64,000 nt of DNA from Williamsia soli (GCF_017377795.1 NZ_JAFRDR010000001.1:806001-870000), one strand, 5' to 3'. Shown: positions 17,670 to 29,000, counted from the stretch's first letter. The notes: generated by a model from the sequence alone, not told the origin. Translations and numbers: made by a program.

Positions 17670-19082
17670 GTGACCCTGCGCCTTTACGACACCGCCACCC
17701 GAGACGTGCGTGAATTCACGCCGTTGCGTCCCGGCCATGTTTCGGTGTACCTGTGTGGCGCCACCGTCCAGGGGGTCCCGCACATCGGGCACGTCCGCAG
17801 CGGTATCGCTTTCGATGTGTTGCGGCGCTGGTTGGCGTACAAGGGCTTCGACGTGGCATTCGTGCGCAATGTGACGGACATCGACGACAAGATCCTCCGC
17901 AAGGCCGCCGACAACGAGCGTCCCTGGTGGGAATGGGCGGCGACTCACGAGCGCGAGTTCAACTGGGCCTACGACCAATTGGGTGTCTTGGCGCCGTCGG
18001 CCGAACCGCGGGCCACCGGGTTCATCACCCAGATGGTCGAATACATGGAGCGGCTCATCGAGCGCGGGCATGCGTATGCCTCCGACGGCAATGTCTACTT
18101 CGATGTGCTGAGCCTGCCCGCGTACGGGTCCTTGTCCGGGCACCGCCTTGACGATGTCCATCAAGGGGAGAGTGCCGGCACCGGTAAGCGCGATGCCCGC
18201 GACTTCACCCTATGGAAGAGTGCGAAGCCCGACGAGCCCTCGTGGCCGACTCCGTGGGGTCGCGGCCGGCCGGGCTGGCATCTCGAATGCTCGGCCATGG
18301 CGACGTCGCTGCTTGGTCCGGAGTTCGATATCCACTGTGGCGGAATGGATCTCGTCTTCCCTCATCACGAGAACGAGCTGGCGCAGAGCCACGGGGCCGG
18401 GGATCCGTTCGCACGCTACTGGTTGCACAACGGCTGGGTCACCATGGGGGGCGAGAAGATGTCGAAGTCCCTCGGCAATGTCGTCGCCATTCCCGCCATG
18501 TTGCAACGCTTTCGGGCAGTCGAACTGCGGTACTACCTCGGTAGTGCCCACTACCGGTCGATGCTCGAATACTCCGAACATGCCGTCGAAGACGCTGCAC
18601 GAGGTTATCGCGGCTTGGAATCGTTTGTGCAGCGCACCGTTTCGCGAGTGGGTGCGGTTCCGGTCGGTGACGTGCCCGCGGAGTTCGCGGCTGCGCTCGA
18701 CGATGACCTCGGGGTCCCGGCTGCGCTGGCGCACATCCACGGCACGGTCAAGACCGGCAACATCGCGCTCGAGAACGGCGACCATGCGACCGCGCTCGAA
18801 TCGGCGTCGTCGGTGCGGGCCATGCTCGACATCCTCGGGGTCGACCCGCTGGCCGAGCACTGGGCCGATGGCGGCAGCGATACCGACCTGACCGAGGCGC
18901 TCGACGTGCTGGTGCGGGCCGAGCTCGATCGGCGCACCACCGCGCGTTCTGAGAAGAACTGGGCGGTCGCCGACGAGGTGCGAGATCGGTTGGCACGGGC
19001 GGGCATCGATGTCATCGACACCCCGGATGGCCCGCAGTGGTCGTTGACCGAGAAGAAAGACAATCCAGAGGCAGGCCGATGA
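17670..19082 (+). CDS. cysS: Cysteinyl-tRNA synthetase
   Basis: 470 residues. Class I synthetase with zinc-binding Cys29 (YLCGATVQG), HIGH motif at 38-41 and KMSKS motif (EKMSKSLGN, about 265). GTG 17670 is preferred over TTG 17661 because TAGGA ends nine bases before it and directly abuts the TTG. It lies 11 bp after ispF in the carD run. Confidence 0.95.
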   Translation: MTLRLYDTATRDVREFTPLRPGHVSVYLCGATVQGVPHIGHVRSGIAFDVLRRWLAYKGFDVAFVRNVTDIDDKILRKAADNERPWWEWAATHEREFNWAYDQLGVLAPSAEPRATGFITQMVEYMERLIERGHAYASDGNVYFDVLSLPAYGSLSGHRLDDVHQGESAGTGKRDARDFTLWKSAKPDEPSWPTPWGRGRPGWHLECSAMATSLLGPEFDIHCGGMDLVFPHHENELAQSHGAGDPFARYWLHNGWVTMGGEKMSKSLGNVVAIPAMLQRFRAVELRYYLGSAHYRSMLEYSEHAVEDAARGYRGLESFVQRTVSRVGAVPVGDVPAEFAAALDDDLGVPAALAHIHGTVKTGNIALENGDHATALESASSVRAMLDILGVDPLAEHWADGGSDTDLTEALDVLVRAELDRRTTARSEKNWAVADEVRDRLARAGIDVIDTPDGPQWSLTEKKDNPEAGR

Positions 19083-19124
19083 TCGGCGGGCCACAGGGCA
19101 CATTCAGCGGAAGGTGGTTGGCTG

Positions 19125-20087
19125 ATGGCCGGCAATTCACGACGTAAGGGCGCGGTCCGTAAGGACGGCACCAAAAAAGGTCAGTCAGTGGGCTCGGGCG
19201 GTCAGCGCCGCCGCGGCCTCGAGGCCAGGGGTGCAACCCCGAAAGCCGTTGACCGGACCTATCATCAGGCCCACAAGAAGGCCAAGGCCGCCGCCAGGAG
19301 CAATGCGACCTCCGGAGGACGGACGCCGCGCGGCAAGACCCTGACGGAGCAGCCCGAGTACGTGCTCGGCCGCAACCCGGTGGTCGAATGCCTGCGCGCC
19401 CAGGTGCCCGCGACGGCACTGTACGTCGTCCTCGGTGGCGACGCCGATGAACGCGTCTCGGAGGCCGTGCAGCTGGCCGGGAACATGGGTATCTCGATCC
19501 TCGAGGTACAGAAGCCCGAACTCGACCGGATGAGCACCAACGGCATGCACCAGGGCATCGCGCTGCAGGTGCCGCCGTACCGCTACGCCCACCCGACAGA
19601 TCTGATGCAATACGCGATCGATTCGGGTCAGCCCCCCTTGCTGGTGGCGCTCGACAACATCACCGACCCCCGTAATCTGGGCGCGGTGATCCGTTCGGTG
19701 GCTGCGTTCGGTGGACATGGAGTGGTGATCCCCGCTCGCCGCAGTGCGTCGGTGACCGCCGTCGCGTGGCGGACCAGCGCGGGCGCCGCGGCCCGGCTGC
19801 AGGTGGCTCAGGCCACGAATCTGACCCGCACCCTGAAGGAATGGGCTGAAACGGGTGTTCAGCTCGTCGGCCTGGACGCTGACGGTGATGTGACGCTCGA
19901 CGACTACGACGGCTCCGGCCCGACGGTCATCGTCGTCGGCTCCGAGGGCAAGGGGCTCTCACGCCTGGTGCGTGAGTCCTGCGACTCGATCCTGTCGATC
20001 CCGATGGCCGGCGACGTCGAGAGCCTCAACGCCTCCGTCGCAGCCGGGGTCGTCCTCGCGGAGTTCGCGAGACAACGCCGCTCCTAG
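19125..20087 (+). CDS. SpoU/TrmH-family 23S rRNA 2'-O-ribose methyltransferase (RlmB-like)
   Basis: 320 residues. A basic, Lys/Arg-rich N-terminal extension (about 1-75) precedes the RNA-binding domain (about 78-155) and the SPOUT knot domain. SPOUT motifs are [28 protein letters not shown] and [17 protein letters not shown]. It probably methylates a 23S rRNA ribose; the exact nucleotide is not assignable. It follows cysS as in M. tuberculosis Rv3579c. Confidence 0.9.
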   Translation: MAGNSRRKGAVRKDGTKKGQSVGSGGQRRRGLEARGATPKAVDRTYHQAHKKAKAAARSNATSGGRTPRGKTLTEQPEYVLGRNPVVECLRAQVPATALYVVLGGDADERVSEAVQLAGNMGISILEVQKPELDRMSTNGMHQGIALQVPPYRYAHPTDLMQYAIDSGQPPLLVALDNITDPRNLGAVIRSVAAFGGHGVVIPARRSASVTAVAWRTSAGAAARLQVAQATNLTRTLKEWAETGVQLVGLDADGDVTLDDYDGSGPTVIVVGSEGKGLSRLVRESCDSILSIPMAGDVESLNASVAAGVVLAEFARQRRS

Positions 20088-20097
20088 CTCCCGCCCA

Positions 20098-20154
20098 AAA
20101 TGGGTCCTTCTGGCGAACAAAGCCGCAGGTCGGCTTCGCCAGAAGGACCCATTT
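20098..20154. terminator. Bidirectional terminator hairpin
   Basis: Perfect 20-bp stem (20098-20117 with 20135-20154) around a 17-nt loop, between convergent genes. The arm carries the TTCTGGCG core seen in the 51-bp repeats at 13963 and 61791, so it may be a divergent member of that family. Confidence 0.8.
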
Positions 20155-20169
20155 CCGGATAGACGGGAG

Positions 20170-21009
20170 TCAGGCGGGGGTCTTTTTCGGCGTCGGCCAG
20201 ATCCTGCCCATGACGACTTTGATGATGATGCCGACGACGATGATGACGATGCCGGTGACCTCGTGCAGCGAATCGGTGACCAGACCCGCGATGCCGGTGA
20301 CGATGACGAAGATGGGCACCCAATCCCACAGGCGGGCCAGGGACTGCGGACTTACGTCCTCGCCTGCCTTCTGCTGTGCGCGGTCGGAGGCGTAGTCGGG
20401 ATAGAACTCGGTGAACGACAACGCGAAAACCGTTCCCGCGAGCTGGATGATCCAGGCCGTCCAGAAGTTGTTGTTGTCGTCGAGAACCGCATCACCGTAG
20501 AGACCGGCTGCTGCAGCGACACCGAAGCCGAACACCCATGACCAGGTGATCATGTAGTTGATGTGGCGGAACAGTGGGTGGTCCCACACTTCCTTCGGCG
20601 CTTGCTCCTTCGCGTACTGCAGCGTGAACGGCTGCCTGATGATGATCGACACGAGCGCAAACGAGACCAGGGCGATGTTGGTCATCTCGCCGCCCCACTT
20701 CTCGAGCCAGTCGATGATGTCTGCCGATGCGAACTGGGCGAGCAGCACCATGGCCGCGAAGTAGGTGACGTCGAAGACTTCGAGCAATTTGATCTTGCTG
20801 CCTCGTCGATGCCCGCCGATGACGAACAGGAGGGAAAGGCCGAAGGCTGCTGCAGCCGCTTCTTCAAAGCGCCCGGGTCCATTGAGGAAGGCCATCAGGA
20901 TCCAAGGCGCAAGACCGGCAAACGGCGAATTGAGGAACGCCGAGAGAATACGACGACCTTTCGACTGTTCGACGATATGGGTCTCGTTGGTTGTGGAATT
21001 GTCTGTCAC
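20170..21009 (-). CDS. Multi-pass integral membrane protein of unknown function
   Basis: 279 residues from a GTG. I count about seven membrane segments (near residues 25-45, 53-68, 80-96, 110-126, 150-170, 182-202 and 230-260). Charged Asp/Glu residues lie between helices (ADIIDWLEKWGGE, GDAVLDDNNNFW). I recognise no catalytic motif or transporter signature. It is not in an obvious operon. Confidence 0.75.
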   Translation of the reverse strand: MTDNSTTNETHIVEQSKGRRILSAFLNSPFAGLAPWILMAFLNGPGRFEEAAAAAFGLSLLFVIGGHRRGSKIKLLEVFDVTYFAAMVLLAQFASADIIDWLEKWGGEMTNIALVSFALVSIIIRQPFTLQYAKEQAPKEVWDHPLFRHINYMITWSWVFGFGVAAAAGLYGDAVLDDNNNFWTAWIIQLAGTVFALSFTEFYPDYASDRAQQKAGEDVSPQSLARLWDWVPIFVIVTGIAGLVTDSLHEVTGIVIIVVGIIIKVVMGRIWPTPKKTPA

Positions 21010-21106
21010 GGCTACGGGGGCCCCATCTCGGGTCGATACTCAGGCAGTTCGGATGTCTGCTCAGGTGATCGTAGCGGGGTGGGGCACCCGTTACCGGGCA
21101 AAGGCG

Positions 21107-21877
21107 TTAGGCCGGATCACCATTGAGGAAATTGATGATGACCGGATTGACAACGCCGGGGGTTTCGATCGGTATCAGGTGTGTGCCAGGCAAGACCGCG
21201 AGACGCGCGTTGGGCAATACCCCGACGATTTCCGCGCTGTGCTCGAGCGTCACCTCGTCGTGATCGCCCTGCATCACCAGAGTCGGTGCGGTGATCACAC
21301 TCAGATCTGAGAGCGCGATTTCGGGTTCATTCGCGATCATCGTGGTGGTCTTCTCGAATACGACAGGGAAATGGTCGTCACCCTCGGGTGCGGCCGCGGC
21401 GTAATCAGGGCGGAGGAATTGCACGATTTCGGAGTCGATGTCGTCGATGCTGTCGAGGAGTCCACCGGCAGCGCGGCCGGATGAGTTCAGGTATTGCCCG
21501 AGCACGACCATGCGATTCACCAGATCGGGTCGTTTGAGAGCAACCAGGAATGCGATGACGGCGCCGTCGCTCCAGCCGACGAGGTGAGCCGGACCGCCCA
21601 CGACCTCATCGAGATAGACGATGGTCTCGTCGGCCATCGCCTCGTAGTGGAACTCGTCCATGACGTCCGCGCTGTGTCCGTGGCCGTGGCGCTCGGGTAC
21701 GTACACCTTGAAGCCGGCGTCGACGATCGGTCGGTACTGGCCGCCCCAGTCGGCTGCCGCGGAGAACGCGCCATGCAGGAGGACCACGGGGGCGCCGTCG
21801 CCGTCGACCTGGTGCCAGATCTCCGTGTCGGGAACGGGATGGTTGATTTTCACGTATCCGGTGTACTCGGTGCTCAT
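21107..21877 (-). CDS. Alpha/beta hydrolase
   Basis: 256 residues. The oxyanion motif is VVLLHGAF. The nucleophile elbow is GWSDGA with a catalytic Ser, Asp is likely in MQGDHDEV, and His in PGTHLIP. It has a small cap region (about 120-185). It is divergent from the carboxylesterase gene 92 bp away. The reaction is unassigned. Confidence 0.85.
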   Translation of the reverse strand: MSTEYTGYVKINHPVPDTEIWHQVDGDGAPVVLLHGAFSAAADWGGQYRPIVDAGFKVYVPERHGHGHSADVMDEFHYEAMADETIVYLDEVVGGPAHLVGWSDGAVIAFLVALKRPDLVNRMVVLGQYLNSSGRAAGGLLDSIDDIDSEIVQFLRPDYAAAAPEGDDHFPVVFEKTTTMIANEPEIALSDLSVITAPTLVMQGDHDEVTLEHSAEIVGVLPNARLAVLPGTHLIPIETPGVVNPVIINFLNGDPA

Positions 21878-21944
21878 GTCGTCGATCTTTGCAGAAAACC
21901 GGACAGTCGACCTCGCAAATCAACCCGTAGCGGGCGAGCGTCCG

Positions 21945-21962
21945 CTATCAGACCGATAGGGT
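21945..21962 (+). promoter_or_regulatory. Putative -10 box with overlapping inverted repeat upstream of the carboxylesterase gene
   Basis: TAGGGT at 21957-21962 ends 7 nt before ATG 21970. It overlaps a CTATC-5-GATAG inverted repeat (21945-21959), which could be an operator. Confidence 0.35.
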
Positions 21963-21969
21963 CGAAAAC

Positions 21970-23532
21970 ATGGTGAGTGCAAGCACGAAGGTGATCCTGT
22001 CCGACGGAGTCGTCGAAGGTGTCCGAGACGGGGATTTCATTCGCTGGCGAGGCATCCCCTATGCCGCGCCTCCCGTGGGTGAGCTGCGATTCCGATCTCC
22101 GGAACCGGCGATTCCGTGGAGTGGGGTGCTGGCCGCCGACAGCTTCGGCAACGCTGCTCCGCAGAACCCGAAGTACGCCGTCGTCGAGCGCGGCAAGCAC
22201 CAGCCGGTGAGTGAGGACTCGCTGATCATCAACGTGGTGGCGCCTGGCCGGACGTCGGAGAAGCCGCGCGCGGTGATGGTCTTCATCCACGGCGGTGCGT
22301 ACATCCTGGGCTCCACCGCGACTCCGCTCTACTACGGTCACGACCTGGTCAAGCGGGGGGACGTGATATTTGTGTCGATGAACTACCGGCTCGGGCCGCT
22401 GGGTTACGGCGACTTCACCCAGTTCTCCACCGAGGACCGGGTCTTCGAGTCGAATCTGGGTCTGCGTGATCAGGTCAAGGCCCTCGAGTGGGTACGCGAC
22501 AACATCGCCGATTTCGGGGGCGACCCCGGCAACGTGACGATTTTCGGTGAGAGCGCGGGAGGCAACGCGGTCACCACGCTGATGGCGACCCCGGCGGCGG
22601 GTGGACTCTTCCATCGAGCCATCGCCGAGAGTTCGGCCCCGATGCTCACCCTGCACAAACATTATGCAGATCGTTGGGCCCGCAAGCTCACCGAATTGTT
22701 GTGCGCCGATATGGGTGTCGACGATGTGGTCACGGCGCTGACCACGGCGTCCCTCGCGCAGATGGGTCGGGCCGGGCACCGGCTCGCGCGCTGGGTCACC
22801 AAGGACACACCGGGGTTGCTGCCGTACGGGCCGGTCGTCGACGGTGACTACCTTCCGGTGGCCCCGGTGGAGGCGTTTGCGGAGGGGACGGCGCATCAGG
22901 TCCCGATGATCATCGGGACCAACCGAAACGAGGGCACACTCTTCAAGCGGCTCCCGGACGGGATGTTGTCGACAGAGGAATCGATCTCGGCGATGTTCGC
23001 GAACACCGAACCAGATGCACAGGAACGGATCACCGGTTCCTATGGGGAGAAGCTCACCTCCCGGAAAATGGTGCAGTTCGGCGGCGACTACATCTTCTGG
23101 GTCGGCACGATCGCGGTCACCCAGGGCCACTCCGAGCATGCCCCGACGTACGCCTATCGATACGATTTCGCGCCGCGTCTGATGAAGTGGCTGGGTCTCG
23201 GAGCCACGCACGCTTCCGAGTTGTTGGCCGTTTTCGGTGTCTACCGGGGGCGGGCCGGCCGGTTGCTGACCGCGGTCGGCGACCGTCGTGATGCCCTGCG
23301 GGTCACCTCGGAGATGCAGGACCACTGGCTCTCCTTCGCCAAAACCGGTGAACCGCTGGCGAGTTGGCCCAGGTACACTCCGAAGGTCCGGGCTACCCGG
23401 ATCTTCGATCGGCATTCCTATGTGGAGGTCGACCCGTGGCGGGCACGTCGCGAGGCGTGGTCCGGGTTCGGCGATTATGCCGCCAAGATTCCCGGTGCGG
23501 AGAAGGCAACCGAGGAGATGGAGAACGTCTGA
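21970..23532 (+). CDS. Type B carboxylesterase
   Basis: 520 residues. The oxyanion hole is HGGAY, the nucleophile is in GESAGGNAV (about residue 197), the acidic residue is probably Glu in GTNRNEGTLF, and His is in GATHASEL. It is the full family length and has no signal peptide, so it is probably cytoplasmic. The TGA shares its last base with the ATG of the MaoC-like hydratase, forming an operon with it and the downstream lipoprotein gene. Confidence 0.9.
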   Translation: MVSASTKVILSDGVVEGVRDGDFIRWRGIPYAAPPVGELRFRSPEPAIPWSGVLAADSFGNAAPQNPKYAVVERGKHQPVSEDSLIINVVAPGRTSEKPRAVMVFIHGGAYILGSTATPLYYGHDLVKRGDVIFVSMNYRLGPLGYGDFTQFSTEDRVFESNLGLRDQVKALEWVRDNIADFGGDPGNVTIFGESAGGNAVTTLMATPAAGGLFHRAIAESSAPMLTLHKHYADRWARKLTELLCADMGVDDVVTALTTASLAQMGRAGHRLARWVTKDTPGLLPYGPVVDGDYLPVAPVEAFAEGTAHQVPMIIGTNRNEGTLFKRLPDGMLSTEESISAMFANTEPDAQERITGSYGEKLTSRKMVQFGGDYIFWVGTIAVTQGHSEHAPTYAYRYDFAPRLMKWLGLGATHASELLAVFGVYRGRAGRLLTAVGDRRDALRVTSEMQDHWLSFAKTGEPLASWPRYTPKVRATRIFDRHSYVEVDPWRARREAWSGFGDYAAKIPGAEKATEEMENV

Positions 23533-23990
23533 TGCGGGTTTTCACGTCGGCTGAAGAAATCTTGGCCGCTGTCGGGACCGAGATCGGCAAGAGCGAGTGG
23601 CTGACCATCTCGCAAGAGCGGGTCAACCAGTTCGCAGAGGCCACCGGTGATCACCAGTGGATCCATCTCGACGTCGACCGGGCCAAGAAGGAGAGTCCGT
23701 ACGGCGGGACCATCGCGCACGGTTTTCTGACCCTGTCCCTCGTCCCCTTCCTCAGTGCCCAGATCTACAAGTTCGAGGGCGTCAAGATGGGCATCAACTA
23801 CGGCAGCAACAAGGTCCGCTTCCCGTCGCCGGTGCTCGTGGGTTCGGCCATCCAGCTGACCAGCACCCTGTCCGAGGCGACCGACCTCGGAGACGGTGCG
23901 CTGCAGAACACCTTCACCCAGACCATCGCGGTCGAGGGTGGCAGCAAGCCCGCGCTGGTCCTGGAGATGGTCACCCGGGTCATCTTTTGA
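23532..23990 (+). CDS. MaoC-like (R)-specific enoyl-CoA hydratase (HtdZ type)
   Basis: 152 residues with a single hotdog domain. The hydratase 2 motif is visible: catalytic Asp and His in TGDHQWIHLD and the GGTIAHGFLTLSL helix. The sequence closely resembles M. tuberculosis HtdZ (Rv0130), including INYGSNKVRFPSPV. It hydrates trans-2-enoyl-CoA. It overlaps the esterase by one base and the lipoprotein gene by four. Confidence 0.9.
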   Translation: MRVFTSAEEILAAVGTEIGKSEWLTISQERVNQFAEATGDHQWIHLDVDRAKKESPYGGTIAHGFLTLSLVPFLSAQIYKFEGVKMGINYGSNKVRFPSPVLVGSAIQLTSTLSEATDLGDGALQNTFTQTIAVEGGSKPALVLEMVTRVIF

Positions 23991-24475
23991 GACGTGGCGT
24001 GGTTGCCGTGGGCCTCGTCCTCGCGGTGCTGACAATCGGCGGGTGCGGCGACGAGACCGCGTCCGCCGGTCGTTCGACCATGAACACGACCACCACCCCC
24101 GCGACCACCAGCTCCACGACCACCGCCTTCACACCGACGCCGGCGGAGCCGGTCTACGGTGCACCGTTCATCGACCGCGTCGAATGGACGGCCACCGAGC
24201 AGGGCCCGAGCCTGCAGGTCTTCCCGACCGAGGCGGGCCGGAACGTCCAGGGCGAAACCGAACTCGATCCCGCCTGGGCGGAAGTGGTGGCACTCGATCC
24301 CACCGCCGACAGTCCCGGGATGCGCGAACAGTTCGCTTGTCATTGGCGGTTCGCGAGGATCGTCGCGCCGGACAAGACGAGCTGGAACCTGGAACCGTGG
24401 CGTCCGGTGGTCACCGACGAAGAGATGATCGCCTCCCGCTGCAATCCCGGCGGCGCGGAAGAACAGATTCCCTGA
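23987..24475 (+). CDS. Lipoprotein, probable DUF2599 family
   Basis: 162 residues from a TTG that overlaps the preceding stop (TTGA); GTG 23999 is an alternative. A short signal peptide ends at GGC (Cys near 20), followed by a Thr-rich linker (about 28-48) and a compact domain with two Cys (FACHWRFA, SRCNPGG) and the strongly conserved-looking KTSWNLEPWRP. I believe this matches the DUF2599 domain of mycobacterial exported proteins. Function unknown. Confidence 0.7.
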   Translation: MRRGVVAVGLVLAVLTIGGCGDETASAGRSTMNTTTTPATTSSTTTAFTPTPAEPVYGAPFIDRVEWTATEQGPSLQVFPTEAGRNVQGETELDPAWAEVVALDPTADSPGMREQFACHWRFARIVAPDKTSWNLEPWRPVVTDEEMIASRCNPGGAEEQIP

Positions 24476-24498
24476 ACCCCGGCGGGACGCGGGCGCGG

Positions 24499-25902
24499 TC
24501 AGGCAGGAGTGATCGCCCGAACCACCTGACCGACGCGCAGGACGCCTGCCGGATCGTGCTGGTCGGCGAGCGCACTGAGCCAGGCGAGGGTGTCCTCGTC
24601 GTAACAGCGGGCGAGACGCGCAGGATCGCTACCGGGTGAGAAGTTGGGCAGCTGACCCACCGACCACGGGGCGACGGAGTCCATGATGGCAGCCGCATGG
24701 GGCGCGACATGCTCGGCGATCGGCGGCGCCAGAACGCCGATCGTCACCAGGTTGTAGGCGGCTCCGCGATGGCAGAAGGCGCTGCGCTGCGCTGCCGGCC
24801 GTGACATCGCCCCACCGAGCAGCCGCACCTCGACGACGACCTGAGGTGACTGCGAGTTCGGGCCAGCCAGGGCGAGCAGGGCTTCGACGGCCTCGTCGCC
24901 GAGCTCGCCGAGCAGGGTGCTGTTCTCGTGTACGGGCATCGGGTCCACCGGGTCTGCGTGGATCGCTCCCATCGCTGCGTAGGGCATCGGGCCGACGATG
25001 TCGATCAACGGCTCGGCGATCGCGCGGATGGGCGCGATCAGCGCTTCCGCCTCCGCATGGTCGGCCAGGGAGGCGTAGCGGACGGCGAACGTGAGCTTGC
25101 CTGCCAACAGAGGTGGAACGTCCGGGAGTGGCGGCAACTGCAGGAAAGCGATGGATGTCGTGGCATGTTCGGGCAGGTCGACACTCCACTCGCGCCACGC
25201 CCGCAACACGGCCGGCGCATCGGATCCGTCAAAGTAGATTGCCCCGCCGTAGATCTCGGAGATGGGTAGCAGGTCGATCTCGACCGACGTGACGATGCCG
25301 AGAGTGCTCTTGCCGCCGCGCAGTCCCCAGAAGAGTTCGGCGTGGTTCTCCGGGGACACGAGCAGGATCTCGCCCTGTCCGGTGACGAGCTCGAAGGAAC
25401 GGACGTGGTCGGACGAGAGCCCGACGCTGCGGACGAGGGGTCCGATGCCCCCTCCGGTGAGGAAGCCGATCACCCCGACGCCGGGTGCCGAGCCGGCGAG
25501 CGCCGCGAGCCCGTGCGGGGCGGCCGCGTCGATGACCTGCTGCCAGCGCACGCCCGCGCCGACTCGTGCGGTCCTTGCCTCGACATCGATGTCGAGGCCG
25601 CCGAGGCCTGCGGTGTGCACGAGGATGGTGCCGTTGTCGATCGGCAGCGCCCCGTGCCCGGTGGACTGTACCCCGACGGTCAGGCCGTGGCGTCCGGCGA
25701 TCCGGAGCGTCGCAGCGACGTCGGCCGCGGATTCGGGGAACACGATCGCGCAGGGATCGACCGGAACCGCGACGTTGAAGGGGATCGCGCGCTCGGATCC
25801 GGGTTCGCCCGGGCGGGTGACCAATCCGGCCACTGCTGCCTGCAGTTCCGCAGTGGGGTCTGCATTGGTGCTGTTGGGGGTCGGGGGCGAGATGGTCATC
25901 GT
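24499..25902 (-). CDS. FAD-dependent oxidoreductase, berberine-bridge-like (VAO superfamily)
   Basis: 467 residues from ATG 25902; an ATG 18 nt upstream is also open. The PCMH-type FAD domain spans about 40-215, and a BBE motif lies at the C-terminus (DPAGVLRVGQVV). STGHGA supplies the His that binds FAD. The Cys usually found in the second attachment motif is absent (GSAPGVGVIGF), so FAD is at most mono-covalent. Such enzymes oxidise sugars, alcohols or natural-product intermediates. It lies directly downstream of the giant regulators on the same strand. Confidence 0.85.
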   Translation of the reverse strand, partial: TMTISPPTPNSTNADPTAELQAAVAGLVTRPGEPGSERAIPFNVAVPVDPCAIVFPESAADVAATLRIAGRHGLTVGVQSTGHGALPIDNGTILVHTAGLGGLDIDVEARTARVGAGVRWQQVIDAAAPHGLAALAGSAPGVGVIGFLTGGGIGPLVRSVGLSSDHVRSFELVTGQGEILLVSPENHAELFWGLRGGKSTLGIVTSVEIDLLPISEIYGGAIYFDGSDAPAVLRAWREWSVDLPEHATTSIAFLQLPPLPDVPPLLAGKLTFAVRYASLADHAEAEALIAPIRAIAEPLIDIVGPMPYAAMGAIHADPVDPMPVHENSTLLGELGDEAVEALLALAGPNSQSPQVVVEVRLLGGAMSRPAAQRSAFCHRGAAYNLVTIGVLAPPIAEHVAPHAAAIMDSVAPWSVGQLPNFSPGSDPARLARCYDEDTLAWLSALADQHDPAGVLRVGQVVRAITPA

Positions 25903-26013
25903 CGGTGGGCCTTTCATCAATGGTCTGCGAGCTGGTGAAAGCCAGCATGCGCCGAGGCCCTTGGCGGGTTCTTGGTCTGCTCATCCAAGAATGTTTCAAG
26001 AAAGCGGGCGCCT

Positions 26014-29000
26014 TCACGCCGGGTGCGTGATTCGCTGCACCTCAGTGACCAGGCCATTCATGCCCAGTGCAAGGGCGGCCCGCGCGATCTCGTCGAGTTC
26101 GCGCGTCCGCGCATCCGACGCTGGACGCAGCGAGCAGTCGAGTAGCCGACATCGCAGCACCGAGGGGGCCCCGCCGGTGTCCATCGCGAGGGTGCGAGCC
26201 TGATCGTTGAACCGGTGGGCGAGGTCGTCGTCGCCGGCGCAGGCGTGCAGGCGCGCGAGCGCGAGTGCGACCGGTCCGACGACCCCCACCTGACCGATGA
26301 TCGCGATCCGATCGGCGAAGGGCTCGAGTTCGGTCCGGAATGCGTCGGCGTATTCGACGAGTCCGTGGTCGGCGACGAGATGGGCCAGCAGGACAGTGTG
26401 CCCGAGTGTGGTCCAGACATGGGCGGTACGCGCGCCGAGCCACTGCCGGATCATGGCGTCGGCGAGGTCGCGTTCGACCGGGGTGCCGGTCGTGGTCGCC
26501 GCGCCGGCGGCCACCACCCCCGCCAGCCCGGTGTCGCCGCCGGTGGCTATCAGCCCCCGAATCCATTGCAGCAGTTCGGATTCGTCAGAGGCGGGACCGA
26601 TGGTCACCAGACCCTGATCGCGGGACAGGGTCATCGTCGCGACCATGCCGCTGCCCGCTACATACAGTTCGGTCTGTTCGTGGACGTGCGCGGCGATCTC
26701 GTGGTGGCGGCGAGCTTCTGCGAAATCGCCGCGCCAGAAAGCGATCACCGCCTCCATCCACCGGAGTTGTGCTCGCAGCACCGGAAGGCCCAGGTCTTCG
26801 CTGCCCTCGATGCCGTGCCGCAGATGTCGGGCGGCGGCGTCGACATCGCCGAGATTCATCGTCGCCATGGTGGCGATCGAGTGGGCGATCACCGTGTCCA
26901 CCCGGGACTGCCGATGACCGAGGGCGAAGAGTTGCTCGATCAGTTCCGGCACCTGGTGGCTGTGGGTCGCGACACCGGAGTAGGTGATCAGCCGGGCCAT
27001 CAGCACCTCTGCGGCGACGTCGGGATCTCCGAGTTCGGCTGCCAGATCCATTGCCCGGGTCAGGTATCCGGCTGCAACGTCGGGGTCGGGGTTGTAACAG
27101 TGACCGACGCTGAGGGCGCCGAGGACCTGGGCGTGGGCGACGGGGTCGTCGGCGACGAAGCCGTCGAGTTGTTCGAGGACCGCCAGCAGCGAACCGGGAT
27201 CTTCGCTGGGTGCCAGCCAGGGCCATCCACCACTCGAGCGCAGGAGTGAGCCCGCCAGCTTGCCCGCGGTCGCAGTGCGGCCGGCTCGCATCGCGGCGAC
27301 CAACTGCGACTCGACGGTGTCGAGGACGGTCTGTCCCCGGCCGGCGCGAGAGAGGGCCTCGAGCAGCGCGAGCATCAGATCGTCGCGTTCGATGTCGACC
27401 GAACGTTGGTGGGGCAGCAAGTCATGGGCGTCGAGAGCTCGTTGCCACCAGAGAGCCGCGGTTTCCGAGCTCCATCGATCGGCCGCGTCCTCGGCGGCGG
27501 CCCGGCAAGCCCGTACCGCCTCGTCGGCGTCCACCAGCGGTAGTGCGGCCAGCAAGTGGGTGGCACGACGGCTGAGCAGGTCGGTGCCGACGCCGCCACT
27601 GTCGAGGGCGGCCGCAACCCGGGCATGGGTCCGCTTGCGCTGTAGCCCCGGCATGCTCGCGAGAATCTCTTCGCGCAGCAGCCCGTGGGCGAAGGTGTAA
27701 CCATCGGCTCCGGGCGCGGGCACGATGATCCGGTCGTCTGCTGCGGCGTCGAGGTGGTCGGCGAGCTCGTCGATGTCGAGTTGTGTTGTGGCAGAGAGTA
27801 GACCGATGTCGATGTCGTCGCCGATCACCGCCGCGGTTCGCAAGATCTTCAGGACCTCGACGCCGAGCCCGGCAAGTCGGCGGCCGAGCACGGAGCGGAC
27901 CGCGAGCGGGATCTCGCCGCTCATCCGTTCGTGGCTCGACAGCCGGGCGTATTCAGAGATGAAGAGGGGGTTGCCGGCGGTGCGCGCTGCCAGCACCTCG
28001 ATCTCACGTTCACCGATGGCGTCGTCGGCGACCTGGGTTGCCAGCGCTGCGATGTCGCCGGGGCCCAACGCCGGCACCACGATCTGGCGGTTGCCCCCGC
28101 CTCGGGCGACCGCGCTGCTCAGCCTGCCGAGCGCCGCGCTGCCCTCGCCCTCACGGATCGTGACCACCACGGCCACCCGATGCCCGCGCAGGGCGGTGGC
28201 CATGAAGGCGAGTGCCCCGAGCGACATCGGATCCGCCCACTGGGCATCGTCGATCACGACCATCAACGGCGCCGACGCAGCTGCGTCCTCGATGAGACGT
28301 TGCACGCGTTCATAGGTGGTGAAGCGCGCGGTGTCGGGATCGACGTCGGTGGGGATGGACAACACCTCATCCGGGTCGCCGCCCAGCGCGCTGACCAGCT
28401 GTCGGGCCGGCCACCAGGCCGGGGCGCCTTCCTCTGGGCTCCGCGCCCACACGTCGCGGCCACCCATCTGGCGGAGCCGTGCGGCTGCTTCCTCGGCCAG
28501 TCGTGTCTTCCCGATCCCGGGCGGTCCCATCAGGATCATCCACCGGGTGCCGCCTGCCACGACATCGTCGAGCAGGTGATCGATCTGCTCGATCTCGCGG
28601 CCGCGACCGACGATCGAGCTGCTGCGTGGTGCTGCACTGACATCGACGGCGGTCTCCCCGGCGGGACGCACGGCACTCGGCGACTGGAGTTCGGCCGCAC
28701 CGGACCAGCCGGGCCTGCGTGGCCACGCAGCCAGTTCCGGATCGTGTCGCAGGATCGCCGTGTGCAGCTCACGTAATTCGGTGCCCGGTTCGAGACCGAG
28801 CTCGGCGTCGAGGCGATCGGAGTGTTCGGTGAAGATCTCCAAGGCCTCCGGGGAGCGGCCCGCGCGGTGCAGGGCGAGCATGTGCAGCCAGCAACTGCGA
28901 TCACGGAAGGGGTGGGCATCACGCAGGGTGGCCACCTCGACGAGTGCGTCGGCGATCCGGTTCACCGCAAGCAGCGCGGTGATCCGGTTCTCACGGCAGT

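Noticed and set aside
21874-23415. 513-codon antisense frame over the carboxylesterase
   Set aside because: It is a shadow of the esterase, whose catalytic motifs are intact on the plus strand.
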